From Neobacillus niacini (GTDB lineage Bacteria; Bacillota; Bacilli; Bacillales; Cytobacillaceae): 64,000 nucleotides of DNA. The notes under the pieces are model-generated. The model had not been told where the DNA came from, made no database searches, and saw only the letters and a program-made list of their open reading frames with translations. The translations under genes and the position numbers were made by a program. The stretch covers positions 62,001-126,000 of the forward strand of contig NZ_JAMBOX010000015.1 in assembly GCF_023715785.1 (NCBI RefSeq), given 5' to 3'. Shown one piece after another: positions 16,716 through 25,077 of the stretch. The number at the start of each line of letters is the position of its first letter. Positions within the stretch are counted from its first letter, which is position 1.

Positions 16716-17570
16716 TTGAACGAAAAAATCATTAAAAAACATTTAAATGAAAAGTACGGTGATTTTAAGCTTGAGAGATTAACCGGGGGATACACAAATG
16801 AAACGTTCCTATTAAAATCGGAATCGCAGCCTCCATTGGTGATTAAGCTGGCCCATTCTCTTAACAAGGACATCGAAAATGAAATCAATTGCTTGAAATT
16901 GATGCAGGACACCGGGGTGACGCCCAAAATCTACGACGTCATAAATACGGATCGCTTTCAAATCATTGTAATGGAGTACCGGAACGGCCAGAATGGACAA
17001 TCTATTTTAGATAGCAAGGAACAGGAGAGAGCAGAAGAATTATATAAAAGATTGGGAGCATCTCTTGCAAAAAATATCCACTCCAAGATATATGAAGAGG
17101 CTTTGGAGATAAAGGCCTCCGATTTTGCTGAATTGAACCTTGATTTGGATTTTGTCCCAGAAGATCTTATCGGTACCTCTAAGGATATCCTGTTGCGCAT
17201 AAACGATTCGCAGGAGGAATGGGTCCTAACCCACGGCGATTACGGGGTTCATAATGTTTTATACACTGACTCTAATACTCTGACAATCTTGGATTGGGAG
17301 TGGGCGGAATGGGCAAACCCTATAACCGATATTGCTTGGGTCTGTTGGTTTACCAAACTGCATTTCCCTGAATATGCCGAAGTTCTGAACCCCTTGTTTA
17401 TGGAAGAATACAAACAGCATAGCCCAATCCATATATCCCCACAATCCTTAAAGGGTTATTGTGTATATAAGGTTTGGAAGGTGTTGCATAAGGTTCAACA
17501 TGCCCCAAAAGAAGTTCAGCAAGAATGGATCAGACGGTTAAGATGGACCGTTGAAACGGATCTATCATAG
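16716..17570 (+). CDS. Aminoglycoside phosphotransferase-like kinase
   Basis: 284 residues. Protein-kinase-like fold: glycine-rich region LTGGYTNETFLLK, LVIKLAH (ATP-binding Lys), catalytic loop WVLTHGDYGVHNVLY and metal-binding LTILDWEWAEW. This is the APH/choline kinase/fructosamine kinase superfamily. No specific antibiotic-resistance subgroup can be assigned. TTG 16716 has AAGGAGG at 16701-16707, 8 nt upstream; the longer open frame from 16659 reads inside the previous gene. Confidence 0.78.
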   Translation: MNEKIIKKHLNEKYGDFKLERLTGGYTNETFLLKSESQPPLVIKLAHSLNKDIENEINCLKLMQDTGVTPKIYDVINTDRFQIIVMEYRNGQNGQSILDSKEQERAEELYKRLGASLAKNIHSKIYEEALEIKASDFAELNLDLDFVPEDLIGTSKDILLRINDSQEEWVLTHGDYGVHNVLYTDSNTLTILDWEWAEWANPITDIAWVCWFTKLHFPEYAEVLNPLFMEEYKQHSPIHISPQSLKGYCVYKVWKVLHKVQHAPKEVQQEWIRRLRWTVETDLS

Positions 17571-17614
17571 AATTTTATCGCAGTGTGTTTTGTTTAATTT
17601 AGGGGGGGAGACAT

Positions 17615-18016
17615 GTGAATATCCTCATTAGGGAAGCGAAAGTGGACGACCTTGGGGCAATACGTGAAATCTACAATCAAGGAATTCACGATCGAATTGC
17701 CACATTAGAAACAGATGAAAAAGATACCCTTTATATGAAAGAATGGTTTGAAAAGCATACCGGCCGTTATCAGGTTATTGTCGCGGAAATGGACGGGAAA
17801 ATTGTCGGCTGGGCTTCTTTAAATCAGTTCAATAATCGTTGTGCCTATGACGGGGTTGCCGATATTTCAGTCTATATCTCAAGATGGCAATGGAAAAATT
17901 ACTGTAAAAGATTGATAGCCTGTGGATATCAATCTTTTTTTACAATAACTTTACATGATCGTTCTTGCATTCCATCATTATTCGAATTACCATATAAGCA
18001 TATAGTTATATGCTGA
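17615..18016 (+). pseudogene. GNAT acetyltransferase, truncated at the arsenic-operon junction
   Basis: Residues 1-about 89 are a normal GNAT N-terminal half (ILIREAKVDDLGAIREIYNQGI, ETDEKDTLYMKEWF, IVAEMDGKIVGWASL, ADISVYIS), similar to the phosphinothricin N-acetyltransferase/YncA group. After about nt 17885 the expected acetyl-CoA loop (Q/R-x-x-G-x-G/A) is missing and the frame continues as unrelated sequence (WQWKNYCKRLIACGYQ...) straight into the ars operator. The C-terminal half is absent nearby. Best read as a gene remnant cut by acquisition or rearrangement of the arsenic locus. Confidence 0.72.
17998..18013. promoter_or_regulatory. Probable ArsR operator of the main ars operon
   Basis: Perfect dyad GCATATA-GT-TATATGC, 22 nt before the arsR start, in an AT-rich stretch that must hold the promoter. 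Its sequence differs from the ATCAA-N6-TTGAT sites of the second ars locus, so the two ArsR proteins probably see different operators. Confidence 0.6.
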
Positions 18017-18035
18017 TTAAAAAGGAGGTATCGTT

Positions 18036-18383
18036 GTGTCTAAAACCATTGTTGAATTAGACCGCGCCGCTGCTGTTTTGAAACTGTTGGGAGATAAAAC
18101 CCGCCTTACCATCATCGGTATTTTAAAGCAGCGTGAGTGCTGTGTCTGTGAATTTCTTGAAGTGTTTGATATGAGCCAGCCATCGATCAGCCAGCATTTA
18201 AGAAAATTAAAAGATGCAGGAATGGTGAAAGAGGAAAGAAGGGGCCAGTGGATATACTATTCCTTGAATCAACAAAGCGAGCTGTATGGACTTATTGAAG
18301 ATATATTGGAACATGTACCGGAACAGAAAGATAAAATAAACTTGATTGATATAGCCAATCCGACCCTTCGGTGCGGGTGTTAA
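18036..18383 (+). CDS. arsR: ArsR-family arsenic-responsive repressor
   Basis: 115 residues. Winged helix with the As(III)-binding pair in ECCVCEFLEVF (about residues 36-39), the recognition helix MSQPSISQHLRKLKDAG and the wing EERRGQWIYYSLN. A further Cys pair ends the protein (RCGC). Start is GTG with GGAGGT upstream. First gene of arsR-acr3-arsC-arsD-arsA; As(III) or Sb(III) binding would release the operator. Confidence 0.93.
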   Translation: MSKTIVELDRAAAVLKLLGDKTRLTIIGILKQRECCVCEFLEVFDMSQPSISQHLRKLKDAGMVKEERRGQWIYYSLNQQSELYGLIEDILEHVPEQKDKINLIDIANPTLRCGC

Positions 18384-18407
18384 TTTTGAAAGTGGACGTG
18401 AGAAAAA

Positions 18408-19463
18408 TTGAGTACTACAGATAAAAAACGATTATCCTTCTTGGACCGATACTTAACCCTATGGATCTTTATCGCAATGGCGGTTGGTATTGGCCTGGGC
18501 TTTATTTTTCCGGGATTTGTCGAAGGGATGAACGAACTGCAGGTTGGAACAACATCGATTCCATTGGCTATTGGCTTAATCCTAATGATGTACCCGCCAC
18601 TGGCAAAAGTTCGTTATGAGGAAATCGGCCGGGTCTTTAAGGATGTCAAAGTATTGGTGTTATCCCTGGTTCAAAACTGGATTATCGGCCCGATCCTTAT
18701 GTTTTTGCTGGCGATTATCTTCCTCCCGGATAAACCGGAATATATGGTTGGGCTCATCATGATCGGATTGGCCAGATGTATTGCGATGGTGATTGTTTGG
18801 AACGATCTTGCCAAAGGAGATACAGAGTATGCGGCGGGACTGGTCGCCTTTAACTCGATTTTTCAGATGCTGTTCTTTTCGGTTTATGCCTATGTGTTTG
18901 TCACCGTCATTCCGGAATGGATCGGGCTCGAAGGGGCAGTTGTCAGTATTACGATGCTTGAGGTGGCCAAATCGGTATTCATCTATTTGGGGATCCCATT
19001 TATCGCGGGCATGCTGACACGTTTTACCCTGGTAAAAACAAAAGGCAGACAGTGGTATGAAAAAGTATTTATCCCGAAAATCAGCCCCATTACCTTAATC
19101 GCACTTTTATTTACGATTATCGTCATGTTTTCATTGAAAGGCGACACGATCGTCAGTCTGCCATTAGACGTCATCAGAATTGCCATACCGTTATTCATCT
19201 ACTTTATATTAATGTTTTTTGTATCCTTTTTCATGGGGAATAAGATTGGCGCGAATTATCCTGTCACGACAACCCTTGCGTTTACGGCGGGGAGCAATAA
19301 CTTCGAATTGGCGATTGCGGTGGCGGTCGGCGTATTCGGGATTCATTCCGGTGCCGCTTTTGCGGCCGTTATTGGGCCTCTTGTGGAAGTGCCGGTGATG
19401 ATTGCGTTAGTCAATGTGGCATTATGGTTTAAACGAAAATATTTTAAAGAATCTGCAGCCTAA
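18408..19463 (+). CDS. acr3: Arsenite efflux permease, ACR3 family
   Basis: 351 residues, ten predicted membrane segments. ACR3 hallmarks include [50 protein letters not shown] with the essential Cys, and [18 protein letters not shown]. It exports arsenite, either alone as an antiporter or with ArsA. The start is TTG 18408. Third-party names such as arsB are also used for ACR3 in bacilli, but the sequence is ACR3 type, not the 12-segment ArsB type. Confidence 0.93.
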   Translation: MSTTDKKRLSFLDRYLTLWIFIAMAVGIGLGFIFPGFVEGMNELQVGTTSIPLAIGLILMMYPPLAKVRYEEIGRVFKDVKVLVLSLVQNWIIGPILMFLLAIIFLPDKPEYMVGLIMIGLARCIAMVIVWNDLAKGDTEYAAGLVAFNSIFQMLFFSVYAYVFVTVIPEWIGLEGAVVSITMLEVAKSVFIYLGIPFIAGMLTRFTLVKTKGRQWYEKVFIPKISPITLIALLFTIIVMFSLKGDTIVSLPLDVIRIAIPLFIYFILMFFVSFFMGNKIGANYPVTTTLAFTAGSNNFELAIAVAVGVFGIHSGAAFAAVIGPLVEVPVMIALVNVALWFKRKYFKESAA

Positions 19464-19477
19464 AGGTGGAATTCAAC

Positions 19478-19900
19478 ATGGAGAACAAAAAAACGATTTA
19501 TTTTTTATGTACAGGAAACTCTTGCCGAAGCCAAATGGCTGAAGGGTGGGCTAAAAAACATTTGGGTGACGGCTGGGAAGTGAAAAGTGCCGGTCTGGAG
19601 GCACATGGATTAAACACGAATGCCGTTAAAGCGATGAAGGAAGCTGGCATGGATATTTCCAAACAAACATCTGATATCATTGACCCAGATATCCTGAATA
19701 ACGCTGCACTGGTTGTCACGTTATGTGGCCATGCAGCCGAACATTGCCCTGTTACCCCTCCCCATGTAAAGCGGGTCCATTGGGGATTCGATGACCCGGC
19801 GAAAGCTCAAGGAACTGACGAAGAAAAATGGGCATTCTTTCAGCGTGTCCGCGATGAAATCGGGGATCGGATTAAACGTTTTGCCGATACGGGGGAGTAA
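19478..19900 (+). CDS. arsC: Arsenate reductase, thioredoxin-coupled
   Basis: 140 residues in the low-molecular-weight tyrosine phosphatase fold. The P-loop CTGNSCRSQ carries the nucleophilic Cys, and the redox pair is [12 protein letters not shown] (Cys 82 and 89 type). This is the Staphylococcus/Bacillus ArsC that uses thioredoxin, reducing As(V) to As(III) for export by Acr3. ATG 19478 is preferred over the GTG at 19466 because AAAGGTGG precedes it. Confidence 0.93.
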   Translation: MENKKTIYFLCTGNSCRSQMAEGWAKKHLGDGWEVKSAGLEAHGLNTNAVKAMKEAGMDISKQTSDIIDPDILNNAALVVTLCGHAAEHCPVTPPHVKRVHWGFDDPAKAQGTDEEKWAFFQRVRDEIGDRIKRFADTGE

Positions 19901-19960
19901 AATGGGATGGCCAAGAGGCTGAACTCTTGGTTTCCTACTTATGTTTTGGAGGGGAATTTT

Positions 19961-20317
19961 ATGACCAAAGTACAAATCTTTGACCCGGCATTATGCTGCC
20001 CTACAGGCGTTTGTGGTCCGAGTGTGGATCCTGAATTAACCAGGGTAGCAACGGCGATTTTTTTATTGGAGAAAAAAGGCTTTGATATTACACGCTATAA
20101 TCTTGCGACCGAACCTGGAAGATTCGTTGAAAACACGGAGGTAAACCGGGTTCTTCATGAACAGGGGCCAGATGCATTGCCCGTTTCGATCGTTGATGGG
20201 AAAATCGCCAAAATTAGCATTTACCCAACCAACGAAGAATTTTCAGCATGGTTTGGAGTAGAAGTGGACGAGCTTTCGAAAAAGCAAAAGGTCGGACTGA
20301 AAATCGATTTAAAATAG
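19961..20317 (+). CDS. arsD: ArsD arsenite metallochaperone
   Basis: 118 residues. ALCCPTGVCGPSVDPEL holds the three Cys (12, 13 and 18 in the classical numbering) that bind As(III) and hand it to ArsA. The thioredoxin-like body DALPVSIVDGKI follows. Start ATG 19961 has TTGGAGGGG upstream; the longer open frame from 19907 has none. Its presence with ArsA makes this an energised efflux system. Confidence 0.93.
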   Translation: MTKVQIFDPALCCPTGVCGPSVDPELTRVATAIFLLEKKGFDITRYNLATEPGRFVENTEVNRVLHEQGPDALPVSIVDGKIAKISIYPTNEEFSAWFGVEVDELSKKQKVGLKIDLK

Positions 20318-20332
20318 AGAGAAGTGAATGTC

Positions 20333-22129
20333 ATGTTTCAACCTTTCGATCCGAAGATGATTGTGGCGGCCAAATTTTTATTTTTCACAGGCAAGGGCGG
20401 CGTTGGCAAGACTTCGACAGCCTGTGCGACGGCCGTGGCTTTAGCGGAAGAGGGCAAAAAGGTGTTGTTGGTCAGTACGGACCCCGCCTCTAATTTGCAG
20501 GACGTATTGGAAGTTGGGCTGACAAATAGTCCGATGGCGATCGCAAATGTGCCCAATCTTTATGCCTGTAATCTTGACCCAGAGGAAGCCGCTAAAGCAT
20601 ACCGCGAGAACATCATCGGACCTTACCGCGGGCAACTTCCTGATGCCGTTGTGGCCAACATGGAGGAACAGTTATCGGGGGCTTGCACCGTTGAAATCGC
20701 CGCATTTGATCAATTCACCAATTTGCTTTCCGACCCAAAGGTGTACGGAAAATACGAGCATATTATCTTTGATACGGCTCCGACAGGGCATACGCTCCGC
20801 CTGTTGCAGCTGCCGACGGCATGGAGCGGCTTTTTGGAAGACAACACCCATGGCGCCTCTTGTTTGGGGCCTTTATCGGGGGTGTCTGAAAAGAAACAAA
20901 TCTATGCCATTGCTATGGATACACTTTCTGATCGTGGAAAAACGACTCTTATTCTTGTTTCCAGGCCGGATGAGTCCTCCTTGCTTGAAGCCAGCCGTGC
21001 ATCTAAAGAGTTGAAGGATATTGGCATCTCAAACCAAGTTCTGATTATAAATGGATTATTACATTCTTATTTACCTGATGATAAAATTTCCGCAACGTTA
21101 TATGAAAGACAGCGCAAGGCAATCAAGGGGATGCCAAAAGATTTAAAACAGGTTGTCACGTATTCGCTGCCATTTGTGTCGTATTCCTTAACAGGCATTC
21201 AAAACCTGCGTTATTTATTTAAACATTACACACTACCTGCGAAGCAATTAGACGCTAATGGCGAGCCAATCTCATTGCCTGGCTTAAACCAAGTAATGGA
21301 AGATTTTTCGGAAAATAACACGAAAGTGATTTTTGCAATGGGGAAAGGTGGAGTTGGCAAGACTACAATTGCATCCGCGATTGCTGTAGGCTTGGTGGAA
21401 AAGGGCCATAAAGTCCACTTAACCACTACCGACCCAGCTGCCCAAGTAGAGTTTGTTTTTCAAAATAGCGCATTAAATGAGCAATTGACCATTAGCCGGA
21501 TCAATCCAACAGAGGAAGTCGAGGCTTACAGACAGGAAATATTGTTCAGGGTAAGCGATGAGCTAGATGAAGAAGCGATTGCATATATAGAAGAGGATTT
21601 AAAATCGCCATGTACGGAAGAGATTGCCGTTTTTCGGGCATTTGCGGAGGTTGTGGCAAGGTCTCAGGATGAAATCGTCGTCATTGATACGGCACCGACA
21701 GGGCACACATTGCTGCTTTTGGATGCCGCACAGTCCTACCATAAAGAACTTGCCCGGTCCACAGGAGAAATTCCCGAAAGTGTCCAGATGCTGCTCCCGC
21801 GCTTACGGAATCGAAAGGAAACGGGCTTGGTCATCGTCACATTGGCGGAAGCCACTCCGGTATTAGAGGCAAGCCGGTTGCAAGCTGATTTAAGGCGGGC
21901 CGATATTTTCACGGAATGGTGGGTCATCAATCAAAGTTTATATGCTGCCGAAACAAAAGACCCCGTTCTCAAAGGAAGGGCACAGGCCGAAGAAGCTTGG
22001 ATTCGACAGGTGATAGCCGAGCTTGCTGAAAAATCTGCAATCGTTCCACTGATGAGTGAAGAAATCACTGGGTATGAGCAGTTAAAAAAATTTAGTAACC
22101 AAGGGACCCTGGTTGCAAATACGTTGTAA
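20333..22129 (+). CDS. arsA: ArsA arsenite-stimulated ATPase
   Basis: About 598 residues made of two homologous halves, each with a deviant Walker A (GKGGVGKTST at about 20-30; GKGGVGKTTI at about 340) and the switch signature DTAPTGHTL (about 148 and 450). The Cys ligands typical of ArsA (SGACTVEIA, LKSPCTEEIA) are present. It would power Acr3 with ATP and take arsenite from ArsD. ATG 20333 is chosen; a GTG lies 9 nt earlier. Confidence 0.93.
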   Translation: MFQPFDPKMIVAAKFLFFTGKGGVGKTSTACATAVALAEEGKKVLLVSTDPASNLQDVLEVGLTNSPMAIANVPNLYACNLDPEEAAKAYRENIIGPYRGQLPDAVVANMEEQLSGACTVEIAAFDQFTNLLSDPKVYGKYEHIIFDTAPTGHTLRLLQLPTAWSGFLEDNTHGASCLGPLSGVSEKKQIYAIAMDTLSDRGKTTLILVSRPDESSLLEASRASKELKDIGISNQVLIINGLLHSYLPDDKISATLYERQRKAIKGMPKDLKQVVTYSLPFVSYSLTGIQNLRYLFKHYTLPAKQLDANGEPISLPGLNQVMEDFSENNTKVIFAMGKGGVGKTTIASAIAVGLVEKGHKVHLTTTDPAAQVEFVFQNSALNEQLTISRINPTEEVEAYRQEILFRVSDELDEEAIAYIEEDLKSPCTEEIAVFRAFAEVVARSQDEIVVIDTAPTGHTLLLLDAAQSYHKELARSTGEIPESVQMLLPRLRNRKETGLVIVTLAEATPVLEASRLQADLRRADIFTEWWVINQSLYAAETKDPVLKGRAQAEEAWIRQVIAELAEKSAIVPLMSEEITGYEQLKKFSNQGTLVANTL

Positions 22130-22184
22130 TTTTATCAAAAAACGGTATGATAAATGGGTGAATTTTTTGAAAGGTGATGGGGAG

Positions 22185-22463
22185 ATGAATATTACAGATC
22201 AGGCTCGTGATGTCCTGAAGCAATTGCTTCAAGAACATGATGCCAAAAACATTCGTATCTATTTTGCAGGCTTTGGCTGAGGACAGCCAAAAATGGGACT
22301 GGCTCTGGATGAGCCGGATGAAAAGGATATAGTCGTAACGGTTAATGAAGTATTGGTCGCCATTGATCCCGATGTAGAGCCATATACGGAGAATCTAACA
22401 ATGGATTTCAACCAAGAGGCCAATGGGCTTGTGTTACTGGGAAATGAGAGTAACTGCTGTTAA
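22185..22463 (+). CDS. HesB/IscA-like protein with in-frame UGA: candidate selenoprotein
   Basis: ATG 22185 with AAGGTG upstream opens a 92-codon frame interrupted only by TGA at 22278-22280 (codon 32). Upstream reads DVLKQLLQEHDAKNIRIYF-AGFG and downstream GQPKMGLALDEPDEKDIV...LVLLGNESNCC, continuous HesB-like sequence. The UGA falls exactly where homologues have the reactive Cys (GFG-C/U-G-P). From 22299 a 7-bp hairpin forms: CTGGCTC, loop TGGAT, GAGCCGG, with a G at loop position 2 and the loop starting 26 nt after the UGA, which resembles a bacterial SECIS. The NCBI family of HesB-like selenoproteins has this layout. The alternative is a fresh nonsense mutation. It is the last gene before a strong terminator. 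Confidence 0.7.
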
Positions 22464-22470
22464 ATATAAG

Positions 22471-22506
22471 GGAAGTTAGTTGTGTTATACACTAACTTCC
22501 TTTTTT
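22471..22506 (+). terminator. Intrinsic terminator of the main ars operon
   Basis: Perfect 10-bp stem GGAAGTTAGT (22471-22480) / ACTAACTTCC (22491-22500) followed by six T. Its position 8 nt after the HesB-like stop shows that this gene belongs to the ars transcript. Confidence 0.9.
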
Positions 22507-22571
22507 GTATTAAATCAGGTAAAAATAGATCCCGATACTGTGGACATGGTAACATTTTTTTAAAAAATTTA

Positions 22572-22904
22572 TCAGCAAGTTGGCTTGAATAAACAGCAAA
22601 GCTCTGGAGATAACAAGTGATTGAGCACTTTGTGATTCAGTTCGTAATAACTCCAGGTTCCCCTTGTTTCTTTTGTAATGATGTTGGCATCTAATAAAAT
22701 CTTTAAATGGTAAGACAATTTAGATTGCGCCATATCAACTAAGGGAGCAAGATCGCATACGCACATGGCCCCTTTTTGGGTTAAAATATTCATGATTTGC
22801 AGTCTCTTTTTATCAGCAATCGCTTTGAATTTTAACTCATACTTTTCGAATGTTGAATCCAATGATATGTCTGTTAATGGAATTTCTCCTTGCACCATTT
22901 TCAC
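22572..22904 (-). CDS. Second ArsR-family repressor, divergent
   Basis: About 110 residues. Winged helix with a metal-sensing AMCVCDLAPLVD segment, recognition helix AQSKLSYHLKILLDANI and wing KETRGTWSYYELN. Two more Cys pairs or singles end the protein (LCCLFKPTC). Divergent from a small Cys-rich gene and an arsI remnant, with three exact ArsR/SmtB-type sites between. The start is uncertain: GTG 22904, ATG 22898 and GTG 22895 are all near CAGGTG. Confidence 0.88.
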   Translation of the reverse strand: MKMVQGEIPLTDISLDSTFEKYELKFKAIADKKRLQIMNILTQKGAMCVCDLAPLVDMAQSKLSYHLKILLDANIITKETRGTWSYYELNHKVLNHLLSPELCCLFKPTC

Positions 22905-22915
22905 CTGCTTTTTAA

Positions 22916-23053
22916 ATCAAATAATCTTGATGCATTAATCATATATCCAATATTTACAAATGTCAATGCCTTTAATCAAAAAAAATTGATTTAGTGGTTG
23001 TGATTAGAAAAAATTGTTAATATACTAAGAGCATTAAATCAAAAAAAGTTGAT
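22916..23053. promoter_or_regulatory. Three ArsR/SmtB-type operators in the divergent promoter region
   Basis: The consensus ATCAA-N6-TTGAT occurs exactly three times: 22916-22931, 22975-22990 and 23038-23053. Their centres are 59 and 63 bp apart. They would let one ArsR control both the minus-strand repressor and the plus-strand small Cys-rich/arsI transcript. Confidence 0.85.
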
Positions 23054-23088
23054 TTAATAGAAATTAAAAAATGAAGGAGATGGAAAAA

Positions 23089-23193
23089 ATGAATTTTATT
23101 AAAGGGTTGTTTGGTAAAAAGAGTTCATATTGCTGTGGAGTTGAAATGAAGGAAGTTGAAAATACACAAGAGGAATCTTGTTGCGGTCAATAA
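23089..23193 (+). CDS. Small Cys-rich protein, probable metalloid binder
   Basis: 34 residues with two CCG motifs (SSYCCGVEM and EESCCGQ). AAGGAGA lies 8 nt before ATG 23089. It resembles the short CC-motif proteins found beside arsenic genes in bacilli. Directly after the TAA stop the frame continues Ser-Ser-Cys-Cys-stop, suggesting the ancestor ended in a third Cys pair and was shortened by a CAA to TAA change. First gene downstream of the ArsR operators. Too short for confident family assignment. Confidence 0.6.
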   Translation: MNFIKGLFGKKSSYCCGVEMKEVENTQEESCCGQ

Positions 23194-23233
23194 TCTTCTT
23201 GCTGCTAAAGTAATTTGATTGGAGGGGATGTTT

Positions 23234-23463
23234 ATGAAAATGCATGTCGGGATCAATGTTACTGATTTAAAGAAGTCGATTGAATTTTATTCGAAGGTTT
23301 TTAATGTGGGGCCGGTAAAAGTAAAGCCAGACTATGCTAAGTTCTTGCTCGACAATTCCTTTACACCAAAGCGGATGTTGAGGACTTGACGACGGAGTCG
23401 GCTTGTTGTGCCACTGACCCTGAACCGGTTAAGGTAGAAATAATAAATCCAACTTGTTGTTAA
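23234..23463 (+). pseudogene. arsI: arsI / CadI-type glyoxalase with internal deletion
   Basis: Good ribosome site GGAGGGG and ATG 23234. The N-terminal 42 codons read MKMHVGINVTDLKKSIEFYS...FLLDN like ArsI, a VOC-fold C-As lyase. The C-terminal tail is present in another frame (YTKADVEDLTTESACCATDPEP...NPTCC) and ends at TAA 23461-23463. The roughly 75-80 residues in between, including the thiol pair and metal ligands of the second VOC half, are gone and the junction is out of frame, giving a stop at about 23388. Intact ArsI is about 150 residues. Nonfunctional. Confidence 0.82.
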
Positions 23464-23471
23464 TAACAATC

Positions 23472-23517
23472 AAAAAGATGAGCTTAGTTAGAAAAATAAC
23501 TTTAACTCATCTTTTTT
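23472..23517. terminator. Bidirectional terminator after the second ars locus
   Basis: Outer stem AAAAAGATGAG (23472-23482) with CTCATCTTTTT (23506-23516), with an inner AGTTA/TAACT stem. T-runs on both strands let it serve the arsI remnant and the convergent HAD gene. Confidence 0.8.
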
Positions 23518-23519
23518 GA

Positions 23520-24098
23520 TTACAGCCGATTAAGGACCCTGGGAATAAAGTCTGCATAGCTGTCAATGTGAAAATCTGCTTCAATGTTGGGATTTTGATA
23601 GGCAACGGTTTTGATGTTCAGTTCCCTTGCAGGAATTAAATCCAATTCCCGGTCACCCACAACCAAATCAATGTGATGGCGTTTAAGAACAAATTCATAA
23701 GAAGAACGATGAGGCTTCCTGGTAAAGCCTTGTTCTTCAACCGAAACAATTTCCTTAAAATATTTCATTAAGTAATATTTTTCGAGCAGATAAATCGTCG
23801 ATTCCTTGTCGCGATGGGTCACAATCACATTGCTCTCGACAGCTGCTAAGGCATCCTCTATATGATCGAACGGCTTGCTGATCCTTTTTGAGTGATAATT
23901 AAAATATGTTTGGTACTCACCCCTGCGGCTTTCATCAATGCCATAATGTTTGAAGGCCGTTTTCGAATCTTTTTTTAACCACTGTAAAACCTCTCCCCGG
24001 TCAAGGTCTTGTTGGGCTAATTGAACGAAACCTTCCACCAATGCCGGATAAGTATCAAAAAGTGTTCCATCGAAGTCCCATAGGATATTAATTGTCAT
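23520..24098 (-). CDS. HAD-superfamily hydrolase
   Basis: 192 residues. HAD motif I NILWDFDGTLFDT (nucleophile Asp in DFDGT), motif II VIVTHRD, a Lys near RKPHRSSYEF, and motif IV VVGDRELDL. The cap is the small helical insertion of the phosphoglycolate-phosphatase type. The substrate cannot be told from sequence. A GTG three nt upstream of ATG 24098 is an alternative start. Confidence 0.8.
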   Translation of the reverse strand: MTINILWDFDGTLFDTYPALVEGFVQLAQQDLDRGEVLQWLKKDSKTAFKHYGIDESRRGEYQTYFNYHSKRISKPFDHIEDALAAVESNVIVTHRDKESTIYLLEKYYLMKYFKEIVSVEEQGFTRKPHRSSYEFVLKRHHIDLVVGDRELDLIPARELNIKTVAYQNPNIEADFHIDSYADFIPRVLNRL

Positions 24099-24179
24099 CA
24101 CTCTTTCATAAATTTTTATTGTAAAAGCGTAACATATGGTAATTTAAAAAGGAAGATGAATAGAAAAAGAGTGATTCAG

Positions 24180-24569
24180 ATGAAAAGGATAATGTATTTG
24201 ATTACAATTGTTATTGTCATTTTATTAGGGCTTGCCTCCCGAAAATACGGCCAGTTCCTGCCGATCTTTATCGCCGAAAACGCCGGGGACGCATTGTGGG
24301 CGATGATGGTTTATTTCGGATTCCGCCTCTTGCTGGTGCGGAAGAGCATTCTCACCGCCATAGGGCTCAGCCTATTATTTAGTTTCGGGATTGAGTTCAG
24401 TCAGTTATATCAAGCCGGCTGGATTAATGAGATTCGAGGGACGATGCTTGGGGCATTAGTATTGGGAAAAGGGTTTCTTGTTGTGGACTTGTATCGGTAC
24501 ACTGCAGGCATTTTGATAGGAAGTTTCTTGGATAAGATGGCTCATAATGCTCAAATTCTAAAAAAGTGA
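24180..24569 (+). CDS. DUF2809-family membrane protein
   Basis: About 129 residues with four predicted membrane segments. The LASRKYGQFLPIFIAENAGDALWAMMVYFGFR stretch and FGIEFSQLYQAGWINEIRGT are the DUF2809 hallmarks. Function unknown. ATG 24156 is an earlier in-frame start lying almost on its AAGGAAG site, so 24180 is preferred. The stop sits inside the first unit of the 52-bp repeat array B. Confidence 0.75.
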   Translation: MKRIMYLITIVIVILLGLASRKYGQFLPIFIAENAGDALWAMMVYFGFRLLLVRKSILTAIGLSLLFSFGIEFSQLYQAGWINEIRGTMLGALVLGKGFLVVDLYRYTAGILIGSFLDKMAHNAQILKK

Positions 24570-25075
24570 AGGCGCGGTCGATAAGAGAGGTTTAAAACGC
24601 CCGAAGCCACGAAAAAAGTGAAGGCACGGTCGATAAGAAAGGTTCAAAACGCCCGAAGTTACGAAAAAAGTGAAGGCACGGTCGATAAGAGAGGTTCAAA
24701 ACGCCCGAAGCCATGAAAAAAGTGAAGGCGCGGTCGATAAGAAAGGTTCAAAACGCCCGAAGCCACGAAAAAAGTGAAGGCACAGTCGATAAGAGAGATT
24801 CAAAACGCCCGAAGCCACGAAAAAAGTCCAGGTACGGTCGATAAGAAGGTTCAAAACGCCCGAAACCACGAAAAAAGTCCAGGTACGGTCGATAAGAAAG
24901 GTTCAAAACGCCCGAAGCCACGAAAAAAGTCCAGGCACGGTCGATAAGAAAGGTTCAAAACGCCCGAAACCACGAAAAAAGTGAAGGCACGGTCGATAAG
25001 AAAGGTTCAAAACGCCCGAAACCACGAAAAAAGTGAAGGCACGGTCGATAAGAGAGGTTCAAAACGCCAGAACAA
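24568..25075. repeat. 52-bp tandem dyad array B, ten units
   Basis: Nine full units and one partial start at 24568, 24620, 24672, 24724, 24776, 24828, 24879, 24931, 24983 and 25035; every step is 52 bp except one of 51 caused by a missing A. A unit has the imperfect dyad CGGTCGATAAG...CAAAACGCCCG, then GAAGCCACG-A6-GTGAAGG. Units are about 90-98% alike, so it amplified recently. It lies between convergent genes. The A-run falls midway between dyad centres. Confidence 0.95.
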
Positions 25076-25077
25076 TA

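Noticed and set aside
22278..22280. Simple pseudogene call for the HesB-like gene
   Set aside because: Not adopted as first choice because the UGA is at the Cys site and a SECIS-like hairpin follows; it remains the main alternative.
24568..25075. CRISPR array reading of the ten-unit repeat
   Set aside because: Units are contiguous near-copies over their whole 52 bp with no unique spacers and no cas genes; they also carry inner dyads.
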